Both the position numbers and the translations under genes were made by a program. Shown one piece after another: positions 45,201 through 57,100 of a DNA stretch of 64,000 nt; the first letter of the stretch is position 1, and every line of letters starts with the position of its first letter. The stretch is from positions 1,922,001 to 1,986,000 of the forward strand of contig CM034307.1 of NCBI GenBank assembly GCA_019925795.1. The letters run 5' to 3'. This stretch comes from Dendrobium chrysotoxum (lineage: Eukaryota; Streptophyta; Magnoliopsida; Asparagales; Orchidaceae). Under the pieces are notes generated by a model, which saw only the letters and a program-made list of their open reading frames with translations, had not been told where the DNA came from and did not search any database.

Positions 45201-48192
45201 ATAAAAATGACCCTCCTATCTCTAACTATGTCATGCTTACTAGAGGTGGTTGTTTAAATCTATCCCCTGGTAAAGAAATTTTCCACTTGTAAGATTAGTG
45301 CAGTCAACTTTTAGCTATTATTTTTTAAATTGTAACTTGAAACTAGTATTTTATTTTTCTATTTATTTATTTAGTTTATAATAATTTCATAAAGTCCATC
45401 TCATATTATCATATCTATAAAAATGTTTAAATCTTAATAACACATTATGGGGGATTAATAGTGGATACCTCTTATGAAATGATGATAGGAGAAGCTTTAC
45501 TTTATTCTGACAATGAAGGCATACTTTAGTTACTTTGATGGAGCAATGACTTGCAGCACAAATAATTGTGGTGTGATTAAAGATTTGGCCACAGTAAGGT
45601 CGTATAAAGGTTTTGCTTGAACGTTTCCTTTTTTATATATGTTATAGACATGTTTATAAAAGATATTCAAGTAAATGAGAAGTTAGAATGATAGAGAACT
45701 TTTTGAGGAGAAGGGGCTTAGGATTAGTGGAATAATGATTGGGTATATGATGTGCAAGTTTAGTAGATGGGATATCAATATTTACTAATTAAGAATGTTA
45801 GAAGAAAAATTGATATTTATGTGCGTTAAATTTAAGTTCATTGAATTTATTATAGAAAAGAATAGGAATATAGCTAGAAAAGAATAGGAATATAGCTGAG
45901 GACATACTTTTTTAAGTTAAAATTGAGTGGTAAAATATAGTAGTATCTTGGAAGTGTATGTGAGAAGTGAATATCATGGAAGCTTAAAGATAAATTTTAT
46001 AAAATTATAATTATAGTGCTCTTATATTCAAGTTGTTTGGATAAGTTTAATTATAATAATATATGGTGGATGATGATGAATCCAAGCGTGTGGCATCCAA
46101 TGCAGTTTAGTGACTACCAAGATGAGTGGGGCATAAGTTAGAATGATATGATACATTTGTGTTAAAACTGATAGATAGAATGAGAAATGGTGGGAGTAAT
46201 AGTTATTCAGGGGAAGCAAGTAGAAAAACAAAGGCTTTTTGATAGTTCGGGCAGATGCATCGGAGGAAATAATGAGGGTAGATAGAATAATGTGAAAGGA
46301 ATAAGAGAGGAAAGAGGGATATATTAAAGTAACATTCAAGAATTTGTGCCTAAAGACTGGCATAAATTAGAGTTGACATTTCATGTAGCCCTCACTAGAA
46401 TTAATTGAGAAGAAGCATTCATTCTCAAATAGTTGAGGAAATGCTACAATGATGGTCCTTATATTCTTTATCCTAAGATATATGCTGTATAAATCTTAGG
46501 TCTTCTATTTTATTTTATTTTTTTCTCATTTTAGTAATTTGCATTATGGACTCTTCGTTCTCTGTTCATTAACTAGAAAAGCTGGAACTGTTACCTTAAC
46601 AACTTCCTTTTGAATGATCAATTCCCTAGTAAAATGATTGCTTGTAGGCTTCAGAGTTTAATGGAGAAAAGAGCATATAACTCAGTCATTGGTTAAATTT
46701 GCACCATTTAAAGAAGAGGCAAGGGATTTGAATTAGCAAAGAAAAAAGTTTAATGGAGACCGGTCATTTTTTCAACTAAAAACAACTAGTTTTTTTATGC
46801 TAGGATCTTTTTTTTAGAGCGGGCCTCCTCTAGGAATCAGAGATAGCTTGTTTGAGATTGATAATCAACTCTTCCACAAAATTTAGTCAGTTTAAAATAA
46901 TCTTTCCTGTAAAATGCCATTTAGCAATTGCTTGCTTGTGATTTTCTGCCTTGCCAATTTCTTATTCATATTGGCCATTGATTGTTACCAAACATGATTA
47001 TCCTTAACAATCAATCATCATTTCTCATCAATTTATTGATCAATTAAGGAACTGCTAATTTGACAAATGAGTTGATACTGGGGAGTGAAATATTTCTGCT
47101 CCTATAAATTTCAATTCCGTTAATATTGAACCCTCTGCCATGCAATCCTGCCTCAAGCAAGGGAAATCCCATGTTTTTATCATTCATGTGAAGCAGAATT
47201 GATGATAAAATTGGATCTTTTTTTATTTTTATTTTTCTAAATTATGAAATACCTCAAATGTTTGATGAAATAGGCAAGTGTTCCTTTTGTTTTATTATAA
47301 TATAATGTGGCTATTCTTTCTGGTATTTATTTTCCTTTCATTATTTTGCTTCCTTGATATCATATGCATTTTGCAGACTACACAGTGGAAAATCCAAAAA
47401 TAACGCTTCTATGCTCGCATCATTTCCACCTTAGTTGCATTTATGAATGGATGGAGAGAAGTGACAAATGTCCATTTTGTGGCAAGGTAACTGGCTTTTA
47501 TTTGAGAATTCAATTGTTCGCAACATTTTTTATTCAAACAATCTATCTATTTGTTGCATTTGAAAATATATTGTCAACTTAAGCCATCGATAGTGCCGGG
47601 CTTGGGTTAGAATTTGCATGGATTTATTCAATTATTCTGGTGATTGAAATGGGTGTCGGTTCTCTAAAATGTCTTAAAAAATTACCTACTTGTGATGTCA
47701 ATCCAACAATATCTGTCATTTATGGCTGAATAAATTATTTACATATGGAGAAAAATCATTGCAATATTTGATTTTCATACTGATTAAGAAGAACTTAGAG
47801 AGTGTTTGCTATATTTAGCGAAATTTGCATGGAGCACCTTTACAATTGAACAAGGTAGATAGATGAGCCTGGCAATGATACCACTATGAAGACATGGCCT
47901 CATTGAGCTTAATCTGGTTTTTTTTCCATAGTTTTTTTCAAACTGTTCTACTCTTAATCAGGTTTGAAATCCTAGATGTTAATGCCCTACTATTTATCTC
48001 TCTCCGTCTATTTAGAAAGTCTTCTTAACAGATTGAAGAATAATACGAGTCTATCAATGAGAGAGGCTTATCAAAAAAAAATCTCAATTTGAAAATGAGT
48101 GATGATAAACTATTCCTTCGCACATTTTCCTTCTCATAATCCTTCCTGCTTCATCTCAATTACAGGTGATGCTATTCACTGAATCACAATGA
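26490..48192 (+). CDS. RING-H2 E3 ubiquitin ligase, RHB1A/At3g02290-like, four coding exons
   Basis: Coding exons: 26490-26609, 40348-40741, 47377-47486, 48166-48192. All introns are GT-AG and phases are compatible, giving 216 residues. The protein starts MGGLCSCF, so Gly2 and Cys5/Cys7 suggest N-myristoylation and palmitoylation, as in the RHB1A-type family. A low-complexity middle contains FRPPPRPLPYDD, a family hallmark. The RING-H2 finger spans the exon 2/3 junction: CPTC, then C-x-H-x2-H-x2-C in LLCSHHFHLSC, then CPFC, preceded by EWMERSDK. It should recruit an E2 and transfer ubiquitin at a membrane surface; substrate unknown. The last exon encodes only VMLFTESQ. Introns 1 (13.7 kb) and 2 (6.6 kb) are inflated by transposons, yet all exons are intact. 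The next gene downstream is the RCC1 gene on the same strand. Confidence 0.92.
26680..27770 (+). pseudogene. L1-type LINE remnant (C-terminal reverse transcriptase region), in RING intron 1
   Basis: Translated pieces in shifting frames read LLSFVGRLQLIKIFIWNMF and FIPKSIIRRL, followed by KARLIWNLL. This is the conserved order downstream of the reverse transcriptase in plant L1-type LINEs (SxxGRLxLI...LPK). Frameshifts and stops are frequent. A second, overlapping version of the last part (27390-27620) repeats 27113-27310, so a local duplication occurred. Confidence 0.6.
27780..32100 (-). pseudogene. Ty1/copia polyprotein remnant, in RING intron 1
   Basis: Minus-strand pieces in copia order. 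Gag-like sequence lies at about 32060-31660 (STI-like LANRAHTTILLSL, VLRKIVEE). Integrase follows at about 29570-29330, with QQNGFAERFNKTILEKA and then TKLRVFGCRAHTRIK. Reverse transcriptase is at about 28650-28560, with LEQMDVKTTFLHG. Stops and frameshifts break every domain. Its LTRs are not recognised, so the ends are approximate. It is interrupted by a solo LTR at 30615-31309. Confidence 0.7.
30615..31309 (+). mobile_element. Solo LTR with TGATG...CATCA ends
   Basis: Runs from TGATGTGTCAAGG to GGGTTGCATCA and is flanked by the 5-bp duplication TAAGG (30610-30614 and 31310-31314). A TATA-like CCTATAAATTGG lies at about 30990. CCTACAGG followed by AGCTTGCAAGC matches a related copy at 57659-58244. 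The upstream half is built from irregular GGTTTCCCTGCTG repeats. It sits inside the copia remnant. Confidence 0.88.
32267..32819. mobile_element. hAT-type MITE, TAGGGGTGTAAACGAG family
   Basis: The left end TAGGTGTGTAAACGAGTCGAG and right end (reverse complement) TAGGGGTGTCAGCGAGTCGAG are inverted repeats. They are flanked by 8-bp duplications TTTCCAAC (32259-32266) and TTTCCAAT (32820-32827), one mismatch apart. An 8-bp duplication and TA/CAGGGG ends indicate the hAT superfamily. Non-coding. Confidence 0.85.
32820..34034. other. Intronic spacer, no feature recognised
   Basis: AT-rich sequence of RING intron 1. Short frames on both strands lack recognisable content. Confidence 0.4.
35700..36155 (+). 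repeat. Three ~160 bp diverged tandem repeats with hairpins inside the long LTR
   Basis: Each unit has an inverted repeat near its start (CTATCTACTGGTCGATAG; CCTATCTACCTGCTTAGG; CTCCTATCTGCTTGCATAGG) followed by AGGATCGG. The last two units also carry GACGTCACGTGTGTACC (about 35964 and 36111), a combined bZIP-type ACGT motif, and end CCGGGGCCCATGCGGGT. The same order recurs at 63370-63805. Confidence 0.75.
37646..38105 (+). repeat. Five tandem repeats around GAAAAGCGTGTAT in the long LTR
   Basis: The motif CCACCACGCTACGAAAAGCG (with variants) recurs at about 37650, 37725, 37851, 37965 and 38079. The last units have a regular ~114-bp spacing and share GGCGGTTTGCCGG and GTAGGCGCCGCACCGG. Confidence 0.8.
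39146..39196 (+). repeat. (CT)n microsatellite
   Basis: About 25 CT dinucleotides. The reverse frame gives an arginine/glutamate repeat that is not a gene. Confidence 0.95.
41372..43905 (+). mobile_element. Gag-only LTR retrotransposon (TR-GAG type), in RING intron 2
   Basis: Two direct LTRs, about 41372-41851 and 43446-43905, both open TGTT(TT)AGACCGGTCCA and end TTC(C)TATCA. Immediately inside the left LTR is TGTTATCAGAG, a near match to the initiator-Met tRNA primer site. The 1.6-kb interior encodes only Gag (see 42640-43330); protease, reverse transcriptase and integrase are absent. This arrangement is known as TR-GAG. AATTG occurs at both outer borders, but the exact terminus and duplication are ambiguous. 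Confidence 0.85.
42640..43330 (+). pseudogene. Degenerate retrotransposon Gag with zinc knuckle
   Basis: Pieces in two frames read LEGKALAWYQWRDK, SWREFKDCLLE, then a clean 42906-43268 stretch (VIEYRERFQYLVSLL ... LKQEIRAAIRVM ... AVELAQLVEDQ), typical of Ty3/gypsy Gag. After a frameshift comes a zinc-knuckle-like CFKCEERYTPGYRC, with Tyr where His is expected. In-frame stops near 42698 and 42859 show that it is broken. It is the only protein of the gag-only element. Confidence 0.75.
43906..47376. other. Remainder of RING intron 2
   Basis: AT-rich intronic sequence without coding content apart from the fold-back element at 44951. A CT-rich tail before 47377 fits a branch point and acceptor (TTTTGCAG). 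Confidence 0.5.
44951..45188. mobile_element. Fold-back MITE with ~85-bp arms
   Basis: The left arm (44955-45042: ATTTTTACATACATAACACC...) and right arm (45100-45184) are near-perfect inverted repeats around a ~50 bp centre. Each arm repeats AACACCTAAA/TAGGTGTTA at ~27-bp intervals. Flanks read TAATAAT on both sides but the exact target duplication is uncertain. Confidence 0.75.
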
Positions 48193-48600
48193 CATCATGG
48201 TCATCCAGTTCTTTCCTGCTTTCCTGGGAGAAAATCTGCCCTGTGAATAGAAAAAGCAGAATCATCTGTTAATGATGCGCAAAGCCTTTCTTCTTGGTTG
48301 CATTCTGTGAAGGAGAGTTGATTAAACAGAGATTATTGGCCAAGATCAATCAACTCCACGTTTACTTGGAAATACATCTTTGCTTCCAAAATTTGAAACC
48401 GACTGTTTGCCTGCTTGTGATAGAGTAGCTTAGAACCTTCACATTAGTACAGAAATTTGATCCTCTTTAAGTTTGCCTTTTTTTTTTTTCAAGTGTTTTC
48501 AGCCTTCTGAGAGTTCAGAATTACTTGTAATGAGATACAATATTGTACAGAACTTGTTTACTGGTTCTTTTCAATCATTTTCTATACGATTCTGATTAAT
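48193..48600 (+). other. Probable 3' UTR of the RING gene
   Basis: T-rich sequence after the stop at 48190-48192, with weak plant polyadenylation-like words (AATGAGATACAAT at about 48528). The end is a guess. Bases 48601-48888 show nothing further. Confidence 0.35.
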
Positions 48601-48888
48601 CTTTTATCTTTGTGACTTGATTAATGGATTGGTGTTGTTGCTGTTCTTCCTGAATTGATCAGATTACTGGCTTTATGAAACTGAAATTTTCAGATTATGA
48701 TTAATTTATTGTTCCTTTATCATCAGTAGAGATTCATTTATAGTGATTTTATATCATTATGGACCTTTGTTTGTCACTTTTCTTCTGTTAATTATTAAGG
48801 ATTGAGAAGCCTGATTATTGTAAGGTGTGCTGAACTGTGCATTAGCATAGACTGTGGATAATGTTTGAAGAGGGTTATTAACGTTAAG

Positions 48889-48988
48889 GTTTTGTTTGGG
48901 ATTGTTTTCTTACTGTTTTTTAATATAAAAATTTATTGAAAGCAGAAAAAAAAGTAGTTGTCTAAAGCTGTTCCAAATAAAGCCTAAA
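48889..48988. mobile_element. GTTTGGGA MITE, decayed
   Basis: GGTTTTGTTTGGGATTG at the left and GCTGTTCCAAATAAAGCC at the right, the only copy seen between the two genes. Confidence 0.6.
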
Positions 48989-49136
48989 TTATAACATTCT
49001 ATCTACTATTTTTTGTATTTCTCATAAATATATCATATTTTTGTCCTTTGATTTTGCTCCTTAAGTTTCTTATATTGAGAATTTAGCAACCCAGTATTTA
49101 TCAAGTTAATTAAATAATAACTTCTATTTAGATAGA

Positions 49137-50400
49137 TTCAACAACAAAAATAACATCAAGCTTTTATCCCACTACGTGGGGTTGTTTACAAGAATCCTTT
49201 TTCTTCATTGTGTCATGTTAAAAGTCAAATTTTCATTTAAATTTAATAAAGAAATATCATTTTTAATATTTTCTAGCCAAGTCTTTTTAGGTCTACCTCT
49301 ACATTTCTTAACATAGGTCAAATCTAATAAATCTACTCTCCTAACAAGGTCATCGGAAGGCAGCCGTTTTACATGACCGAATCATCGAAGGCGACTCTTT
49401 AATCTTATATGTCACTGGAGCTACTCCAATCTTTTTATTGATATGCTCGTTACATATCCTGTCTCTAAGAGTAAATCCACTCATCCACCTGAGCATCCTT
49501 ATCTCAGCAACACTTAATTTAATATTATGCTTCTCTTTTAAAAGACAATATTTTGCGTCATAAAGCATTGTAGGTCTCACTACCATCTTATAAAATTTTT
49601 CCTTAAGTTTGAGTGGTACTTTTCTATCACACAACAAACTCGAAGCATTCCTCCACTTCAACCATCCAACATGAATTCTACTAATAATATCCCTCATCTA
49701 TTTCACTATCACTCTGAACAATAGATCCAATATATCAAAAATGAGTAAACTTATTAATGACTTGATTGCTCAAAGTCACAAACCCCCCACTAGATCTATT
49801 ACTACTAAAATTACATTCCATGTATTCCGTTTTAGATCCACTCAAACGAAAACCTTTAGACTCTAAGACTGACCTCCATAATTCGAGTTTACCTTCAACT
49901 CCCTCTCTAGTCTTATCAACAACAAGAATATCATCAGTAAAAAGCATACACCAAGTTACATTCTCTTGCAAATGTCTAGTAAGAACATCCATGACTAAAG
50001 CAAAAAGATAAGGGCTTAAGGCTAATCCTTGATGTAATCCAACTAAAATAGGAAAATACTTGGTCAAGCCACCTTTTGTTTGAACACAAGTAACAGCTCC
50101 TGCATACATATCCCCAATGACTTGAATATAAGCATTATTAACCCCTTTCTCTTCTAGAACTCTCCATAGCACTTCTCTTGGAACTTTATCATGTGCTTAC
50201 TCTAAATCAATAAATATCATATGTAGATCCTCCCTATTCTCTTAAACTTCTCCATCAATCCTCTCCATAAATGAATAGCTTCCATAGTAGACCTACTCGG
50301 TATGAATCCAAATTGATTTTGAAAAGCATTAGTAACACGTCATAACCTATGATCAATAACTCTATCCCATAGTTTTAAAGTATGACACACTCATTCTCCA
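49137..50400 (-). pseudogene. RTE-type LINE remnant, 5'-truncated
   Basis: On the minus strand the reverse transcriptase is legible: a frame with FQNQFGF and STMEAIHLW, then MLWRVLEEKGV, SPYLFALVMDVL, MLFTDDILVVD (FTDD where most have FADD) and GSKTEYMEC. The C-terminal domain follows with VRPTMLYDAKYC and LSVAEIRMLRWMSG...IGVAP, the hallmark of plant RTE elements. Two main open stretches, 50172-49735 and 49697-49350, are separated by stops. The 3' end carries a CAACAACAAAA-type tail at 49137. Its 3' end matches the fragment nested at 34443. Confidence 0.8.
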
Positions 50401-50849
50401 CTCATCAATAATAATCTTGTGCATCACCTTTATTTTAAAAATAGGAATCAACACACTCATTCTCCACTCATCCTAGACAACTGCAACTGTCTTCATAGTA
50501 AGACTCTGATTACTCGGCCACTGATAATTACTCTTGATCATTTCCTTGAGTAAATTGTAAGCAACCTCCTAAATCTTATTCATGAGTTGAGATGCATATA
50601 TATTAGATACATTTAGTTAGACTTATATCTTGGTTAGAAAAGTTAGATCTCGATCAAGCACTCACGTAAGGCTAAACTTTAGTTAGAAAGCTTGGTTAGA
50701 TGAATAAAACACCCTTCTTCTTTTAGAATCATCTTGAGTAACGTATTTACTGAAGAAAAGGCATGTATAAGCAGATCACATGAATAACATAATCCATATA
50801 ATCAAGTGCCTTATTCATTTATCTCATGTTTTAGAACGTGGTATCAATC

Positions 50850-51420
50850 AATATCCTCTTTTCTCCTACAAAAATATTATAGGAAGTATAGACCTACATC
50901 CACTTTAGCAATTCATTGTGTGAGCACTATATTAGTAAATCCTTTTATCTCTCCCAAGCCTCATATAGTGTCTCACCCTTCAACTAGGCAAAGTATAAGA
51001 TTTTAATCCACTTCTTTATTTTGTTTTAGTGGGGAGTCTTTTAATAAAAATCATTGGGACATAATAAATTAATGATTGAATCACTTGACAATAAATTCAA
51101 CCAACTCTTCATATGATCTCTCATTAAAAAGGAGAGCAACCTCAATCAAATTACATTATTACATACCCCTTTAAATTTTAATGTATCACAATCTTTTAGA
51201 AAATTTATGACATAATGTCAAAATTTTAACAGCCTTGCTTTCAAAATATGAATTTTGGATCATTTGAAGAGTGGATGACTTAATTTCACAGTTATTCACC
51301 TAGATCCTAGGCTTGATGATAACTTGCGTCATGCAATGAATAGTTAGTAGAGCTTAGTTTCTCCAGAATTCTCCCCCCGGCGGCCACATGGGTAGATCTA
51401 CAATAACATCCTCAGGCATT
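50850..51420 (-). pseudogene. Athila-like Ty3/gypsy gag remnant
   Basis: Minus-strand pieces in changing frames read NNCEIKSSTLQMIQN and, further on, FAQLKGETLYEAWER. These are the two most recognisable parts of Athila-type Gag (NNFELKP...; GE(S/T)LYEAWERYK). Heavily broken. No LTR was identified. Confidence 0.6.
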
Positions 51421-53450
51421 GCCATAGCATATGGCACCATGCTTAAAGATTTTCTCATGTGCCTTAGCTTTCCCTAAGAGTCCTTTTTATTTTTTTGTTC
51501 TAGCGCACCACCGAAATGGTGCATACACTGTAAATGGTGCTTGAAAAGGATAGAAAATAACGAATAAGTACAATAAAAAACTTGATATCAATGTTAGCGA
51601 TTGCAATCCTCAACAGCCATGCCAAAAAACTTATTATGATTTATACGTACACGTAAGAATATATGATTATGCAAATAATAAAGAGTGAGTGAAAGAGTAT
51701 CACCCCATTGAGATGATGATTGCCAATTTTATTGAAATTAGGATGATTCAGGCTTTATTTGAACAATACAAATAACGTGTTACTTTTTCAAAATAAAAAA
51801 ATAACTTCTTATTAAAATAAAAATAGAAATCTCCTCAGATTATACATCAAGTAGATGGGATACATGGATTAGATTGAACTAGTGTTAGTGGTTTTGTTGC
51901 TAGGCAAAGTAGTTCATACATAAGCTTTTATAGTAATCAAATCCAGTGATGAACCCCACCATTCTCTCAAAAACTTAGGGTCACTATCCTTCCATTGAAA
52001 CATACCTCTATGTCTAGTGTAAATGCAATAGTGATCAGACTCAATGAATTTGTATAGGGGGTCCCTATATTTATACATGCTCACAAAAGCATCTTTCTCT
52101 AGAATCCAACATGGTCTATCAAACATGACAAAACTACTCTCCACCTATTTTTTTCAAGTAAATCTCTTCATTTAATATATTTCATCTACTTTTTCTATTT
52201 TTATTATAGGCATATATGCAGAGTATTCAATCGCACAGGCCTATGCTGGCAATATGTTTGTTGTATGTATTCACTTTAATGCGCAGTTTATATATTACCT
52301 ATTTTTTATTTTTGACTACTATATGTGATTTGTTTGGGAATCATACAATTATGGTAAGCTCCTAAGATTTTTTTTTAATTTTAGTAAGTTAGTAATTAAT
52401 TTTAAAAATCTTTTTTTAATCGAAGCTCTTTCTAGCCATTTTTTAATAGAAAATTATTCTCTTTGTATCTCACTAAGAGATACAAAGTAGAGCTTGACAA
52501 CAGCCCAAACCCCAAAAGCGATATTACATATTTATAACATAACCAATCAAAAACATATATAAGTTCAATCTCACTTAAGGACAAATAATTTGAATGTATA
52601 TCATATTCCTTAGGATAGAACTCTTATTTGTTGGCATAGTTGTACCTTATACGCTTAGGAAATCTTAGCACTTTAGGTATTGGCTGCATAACCCAAACAA
52701 TATTGTAAGTCCAGTTGAGTAGTTCTGGTTGCATATAACTATGATATCTCATTTTCTTCTTCTCATAGGCATTCATTATATCACTAAGGATGGTAAGACT
52801 TGCATCCTTCTAGTTTATGTGTTAGAATTTATTTGTCTTGGATTCTTTATTTTTCATTTTTTGAGATCACAATGCTTATAACTCTATATTATGTAATTTA
52901 TAATTAACAATAAAGTGTCCCATGTTCGAATACTTTTACAACTAAGTGGCTTTTATTTTGATACATAGGATGATGAACCCATGTAGTCCTAACCAAGATT
53001 GGTTCTAACTTTCCTTAACTCATTACTTATGGCCATCACACTATTAAGCTCTTCGCTCTCTATCAATTTTCTAGTAATTTAAATATTACTATCACTTGAG
53101 CTTTTTATATAGAAAGACATTCATCTCATTTAGTTATGATGATTCATCATTTGTCCTTTGGACTGATATATTTCAAATTATAGATTGCCTGTTAGGATTT
53201 ATCAATGAAAATTTAATATTGCTCAAAAAATAAATTTGAATTCAATAATTTATAACAAATTTCATAATTAAATTTAAAAATTTTTCATATTAAAATAAGA
53301 AAAATTTATGTAATTTAAATACAATAAAAATATTATGAATGAAAATTTTAAATATATTTTGATCATACTTTTGTTTTATAGTATTAGGGAATCTTAAAAT
53401 GAGAGATCCCAAGCAATTATATAGATAGATACTTCAAGCGATGAACAATC
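51421..53450. other. Intergenic AT-rich sequence, no gene seen
   Basis: A 76-codon minus frame at 51914-52144 has no recognisable family. The rest lacks terminal repeats or motifs that I can name; it may include more of the Athila-like element. Confidence 0.4.
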
Positions 53451-53459
53451 TAAAATACA

Positions 53460-54107
53460 CGCCCTTTTATTAACCGCTAATCGCTTCCCATGAAATGCTT
53501 ACGTAAACGATCCAGCGGTCCTCGTAGCGTCGAAGCAGCTCTTCATCCTTCCATGTAACTATGAGTTCATGCCCCGTCGTCTGAAATCCCCCAAGAGGCG
53601 AGGAACGGCTCTTTTTTATGGTCGGTGATCTTTTCAATCCCTGAAAAGATTCTCTCTCGCTCTCTTCCGATTAGTTTGGTTACGCTTCTGGTTCTGATCT
53701 TTCATGGCATCCATCGTATTCGAGGTTTTGCATGTCGGAAGACCATACTGAGCTACGAGTTCGGAGTTGCGATCCCAATTTGAAAGATTGCTGGAGGTAG
53801 TCCAGATCGCTCGATGCGACGATTTACCATGTTTGCGAGTTATTTTCTTTGCAAAGATGTGGAAGATGTTCTGGCTTTGTTTAGTTTCTTGATTTCATCA
53901 TATCTGTGTAGGTTTCCATTATCTTCCGGGAGATAATACGAAGCTGCAGTCTCGGAATCCGTTACCTGTGGGACTGTGTTTCCGGATCCCCATTTAGAAG
54001 CTCATTGAAGGTAAACCAGATCGCGTGATGCTCCGATCTTCTATGACATTTTTAGTTATTTTTTTCTTTGTAGTTAATCATTTTGGACAGCAAGTAGGTG
54101 TGGGAAA
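53460..54107 (+). promoter_or_regulatory. 5' region of the RCC1 gene: promoter and untranslated exon(s), with an internal duplication
   Basis: GC-richer sequence with CT-rich stretches (TCTCTCTCGCTCTC near 53651) typical of a plant leader. Two related segments, about 53740-53870 and 53925-54085, share the order CCAGATCGC(T/G), GATGC, CGAT and GTTATTTT...CTTTG, so part of the leader or first intron was duplicated. A donor-like GAAGGTAAAC lies near 54010. Exon borders are not certain. Confidence 0.45.
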
Positions 54108-57100
54108 ATGGGCGTGGACGAAGTTTTGTGCGACTTTCGACCCGTGAACTTCCCCATGAAGAGTGCGATTTATGTTTGGGGCTACAACCACTGTGGGCAA
54201 ACAGCGAGAAAAGGGAAGGATTGTCACTTAAGGATCCCTAAGCAACTTTCTCCCAAGCTATTTAATGCGTCCGGAGGGAAGAACTTGCGATGGTTAGATG
54301 TTGCTTGTGGCCGCGAGCATACTGCAGCCGTTGCATCGGATGGGTCTCTGTACACGTGGGGTTTGTTTCGTAACTTTTTTTTTTTAAGTTTTATGTTCAT
54401 TAGTGAAGCTTTCTTTTCTATGTTCGAAGATGTAGAATTTGAAGTTAGATGGGGGGGTGGGGATGTACATTTTTTTTTTAATCATCAGCTTACTGAACAG
54501 CTATGATCGTTTCCCTTTTTGATTTGGGATGCCATAATTTAGAATCCTTGTGTTTTCTAGTTCTTTGAATCGCACAGTTTTGGTTTTCTTATTATTCTTT
54601 ACATTTTTATTAGAACTTCATATTATATGAGATGTAAGAAACTGCTTGTTCATTTGCATTCTTGGTTGCTTCAATGGAACCAAATCTTGATTGAGCCAGA
54701 TATCTTCATTTACAAATGGAAATAATGAAAAGGATCCCATTGAATCAATAGCTTTGCCATTATCTATCATTCAAGCATTACTGGCATAATCGTTGTGAGA
54801 AGGAAGACAAACTTCTACTGGAAAACATTCTTTACTAGCCTGCAAGGAATCTTCTGGTTGGTGCTACCACAGTTTCATTAGATAACAACAGGGGCGGAAC
54901 CAGCCTTTCATTTTAGGGGGGGCAAAATTTTAATACTAATAGGCTAATATTTAAAAAAATGAAATAAAGATATTGCGTGCGGCGGATCCTTCACGTGTGA
55001 AGAAGCGGTTAGGGCAAAAGGGGGACAAAACATAGATTTAGGGGGGGGGGGGGGGGGGGCAAATTACTTGATTAGCTCTATCAGTAAACTAAAATTTTTT
55101 TTTTAGGGGGGGGCAATTGCCCCCCTGGGCTGTACTTGGTTCCTCCCCTGGATAACAACCTCATGAATCCACACTCCAGTAGCCTCTTTGTAGCCCAGAA
55201 GGAGGCGATATACTGCATTTATCCGATTTGGCAGACTGTTATGGTTTGACCCTTGTACTTTTATTTGGTCGATGAATCACTTTCCTTCCATGATGTGCAT
55301 TTGGTATTAGGGATGGTATTGATTTCCTTCATAAGTCCCTTGCATGTTGACTGCTTTAAAAAGCTTTGGTTTTGACAATTATAACGATGACATGGAATTT
55401 TTTCCTATGGCATCTTCTCATTTAGCTTTTATTGTGTTGCAAATTCTGTTTAAAAGAAGAAAATTCTTTGTGTGTGGAAAATGAAACGTTAAACTCTAGC
55501 AATGTTCTCAGGTGGGATATGTTTGGAAGGATAAATGTTCCTCAAATATTTTTTAGACTGATGCATATTCCGGTGTTGATACTCATACCTTCTTAGGTTT
55601 AATCTATTTGTTCAGTTCCGTAGTTGTTTTTGATAAGGCTTATGATGGTGTTGGGTCCTTGGTATATGAATTGTTAAATTGACACAGTATAGGGGGGGGG
55701 GGGGCAAATTACTTAATTAGCTCTATCAGTAAACTAAAAATTTTTTTTTAGGGGGGGGGGGGGGGGGGGGCAATTGCCCCCCTGGGCTGTACTTGGTTCC
55801 TCCCCTGGATAACAACCTCATGAATCCACACTCCAGTAGCCTCTTTGTAGCCCAGAAGGAGGCGATATACTGCATTTATCCGATTTGGCAGACTGTTATG
55901 GTTTGACCCTTGTACTTTTATTTGGTCGATGAATCACTTTCCTTCCATGATGTGCATTTGGTATTAGGGATGGTATTGATTTCCTTCATAAGTCCCTTGC
56001 ATGTTGACTGCTTTAAAAAGCTTTGGTTTTGACAATTATAACGATGACATGGAATTTTTTCCTATGGCATCTTCTCATTTAGCTTTTATTGTGTTGCAAA
56101 TTCTGTTTAAAAGAAGAAAATTCTTTGTGTGTGGAAAATGAAACGTTAAACTCTAGCAATGTTCTCAGGTGGGATATGTTTGGAAGGATAAATGTTCCTC
56201 AAATATTTTTTAGACTGATGCATATTCCGGTGTTGATACTCATACCTTCTTAGGTTTAATCTATTTGTTCAGTTCCGTAGTTGTTTTTGATAAGGCTTAT
56301 GATGGTGTTGGGTCCTTGGTATATGAATTGTTAAATTGACACAGTATAGGGGGGGGGGGGGGGGCAAATTACTTAATTAGCTCTATCAGTAAACTAAAAA
56401 TTTTTTTTTAGGGGGGGGGGGGGGGGCAATTGCCCCCCTGGGCTGTACTTGGTTCCTCCCCTGGATAACAACCTCATGAATCCACACTCCAGTAGCCTCT
56501 TTGTAGCCCAGAAGGAGGCGATATACTGCATTTATCCGATTTGGCAGACTGTTATGGTTTGACCCTTGTACTTTTATTTGGTCGATGAATCACTTTCCTT
56601 CCATGATGTGCATTTGGTATTAGGGATGGTATTGATTTCCTTCATAAGTCCCTTGCATGTTGACTGCTTTAAAAAGCTTTGGTTTTGACAATTATAACGA
56701 TGACATGGAATTTTTTCCTATGGCATCTTCTCATTTAGCTTTTATTGTGTTGCAAATTCTGTTTAAAAGAAGAAAATTCTTTGTGTGTGGAAAATGAAAC
56801 GTTAAACTCTAGCAATGTTCTCAGGTGGGATATGTTTGAAAGGATAAATGTTCCTCAAATTAAAAGGTGGGACTTAATTAGCTCTATCAGTAAACTAAAA
56901 ATTTTTTTTTAGGGGGCGGCAATTGCCCCCCTGGGCTGTACTTGGTTCCTCCCTTGGATAACAACCTCATGAATCCACACTCCAGTAGCCTCTTTGTAGC
57001 CCAGAAGGAGGCGATATACTGCATTTATCCGATTTGGCAGACTGTTATGGTTTGACCCTTGTACTTTTATTTGGTCGATGAATCACTTTCCTTCCATGAT

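Noticed and set aside
51914..52144. 76-codon minus-strand frame as a host gene
   Set aside because: No recognisable motif, no splice or promoter context, located in decayed repeat sequence.
54361..54506. Reading exon 1 of the RCC1 gene through to the stop at 54506
   Set aside because: The added residues (FRNFFFLSFMF...) break the RCC1 repeat; GGTTTG supplies a donor at 54361, and 58365 continues the blade in phase.
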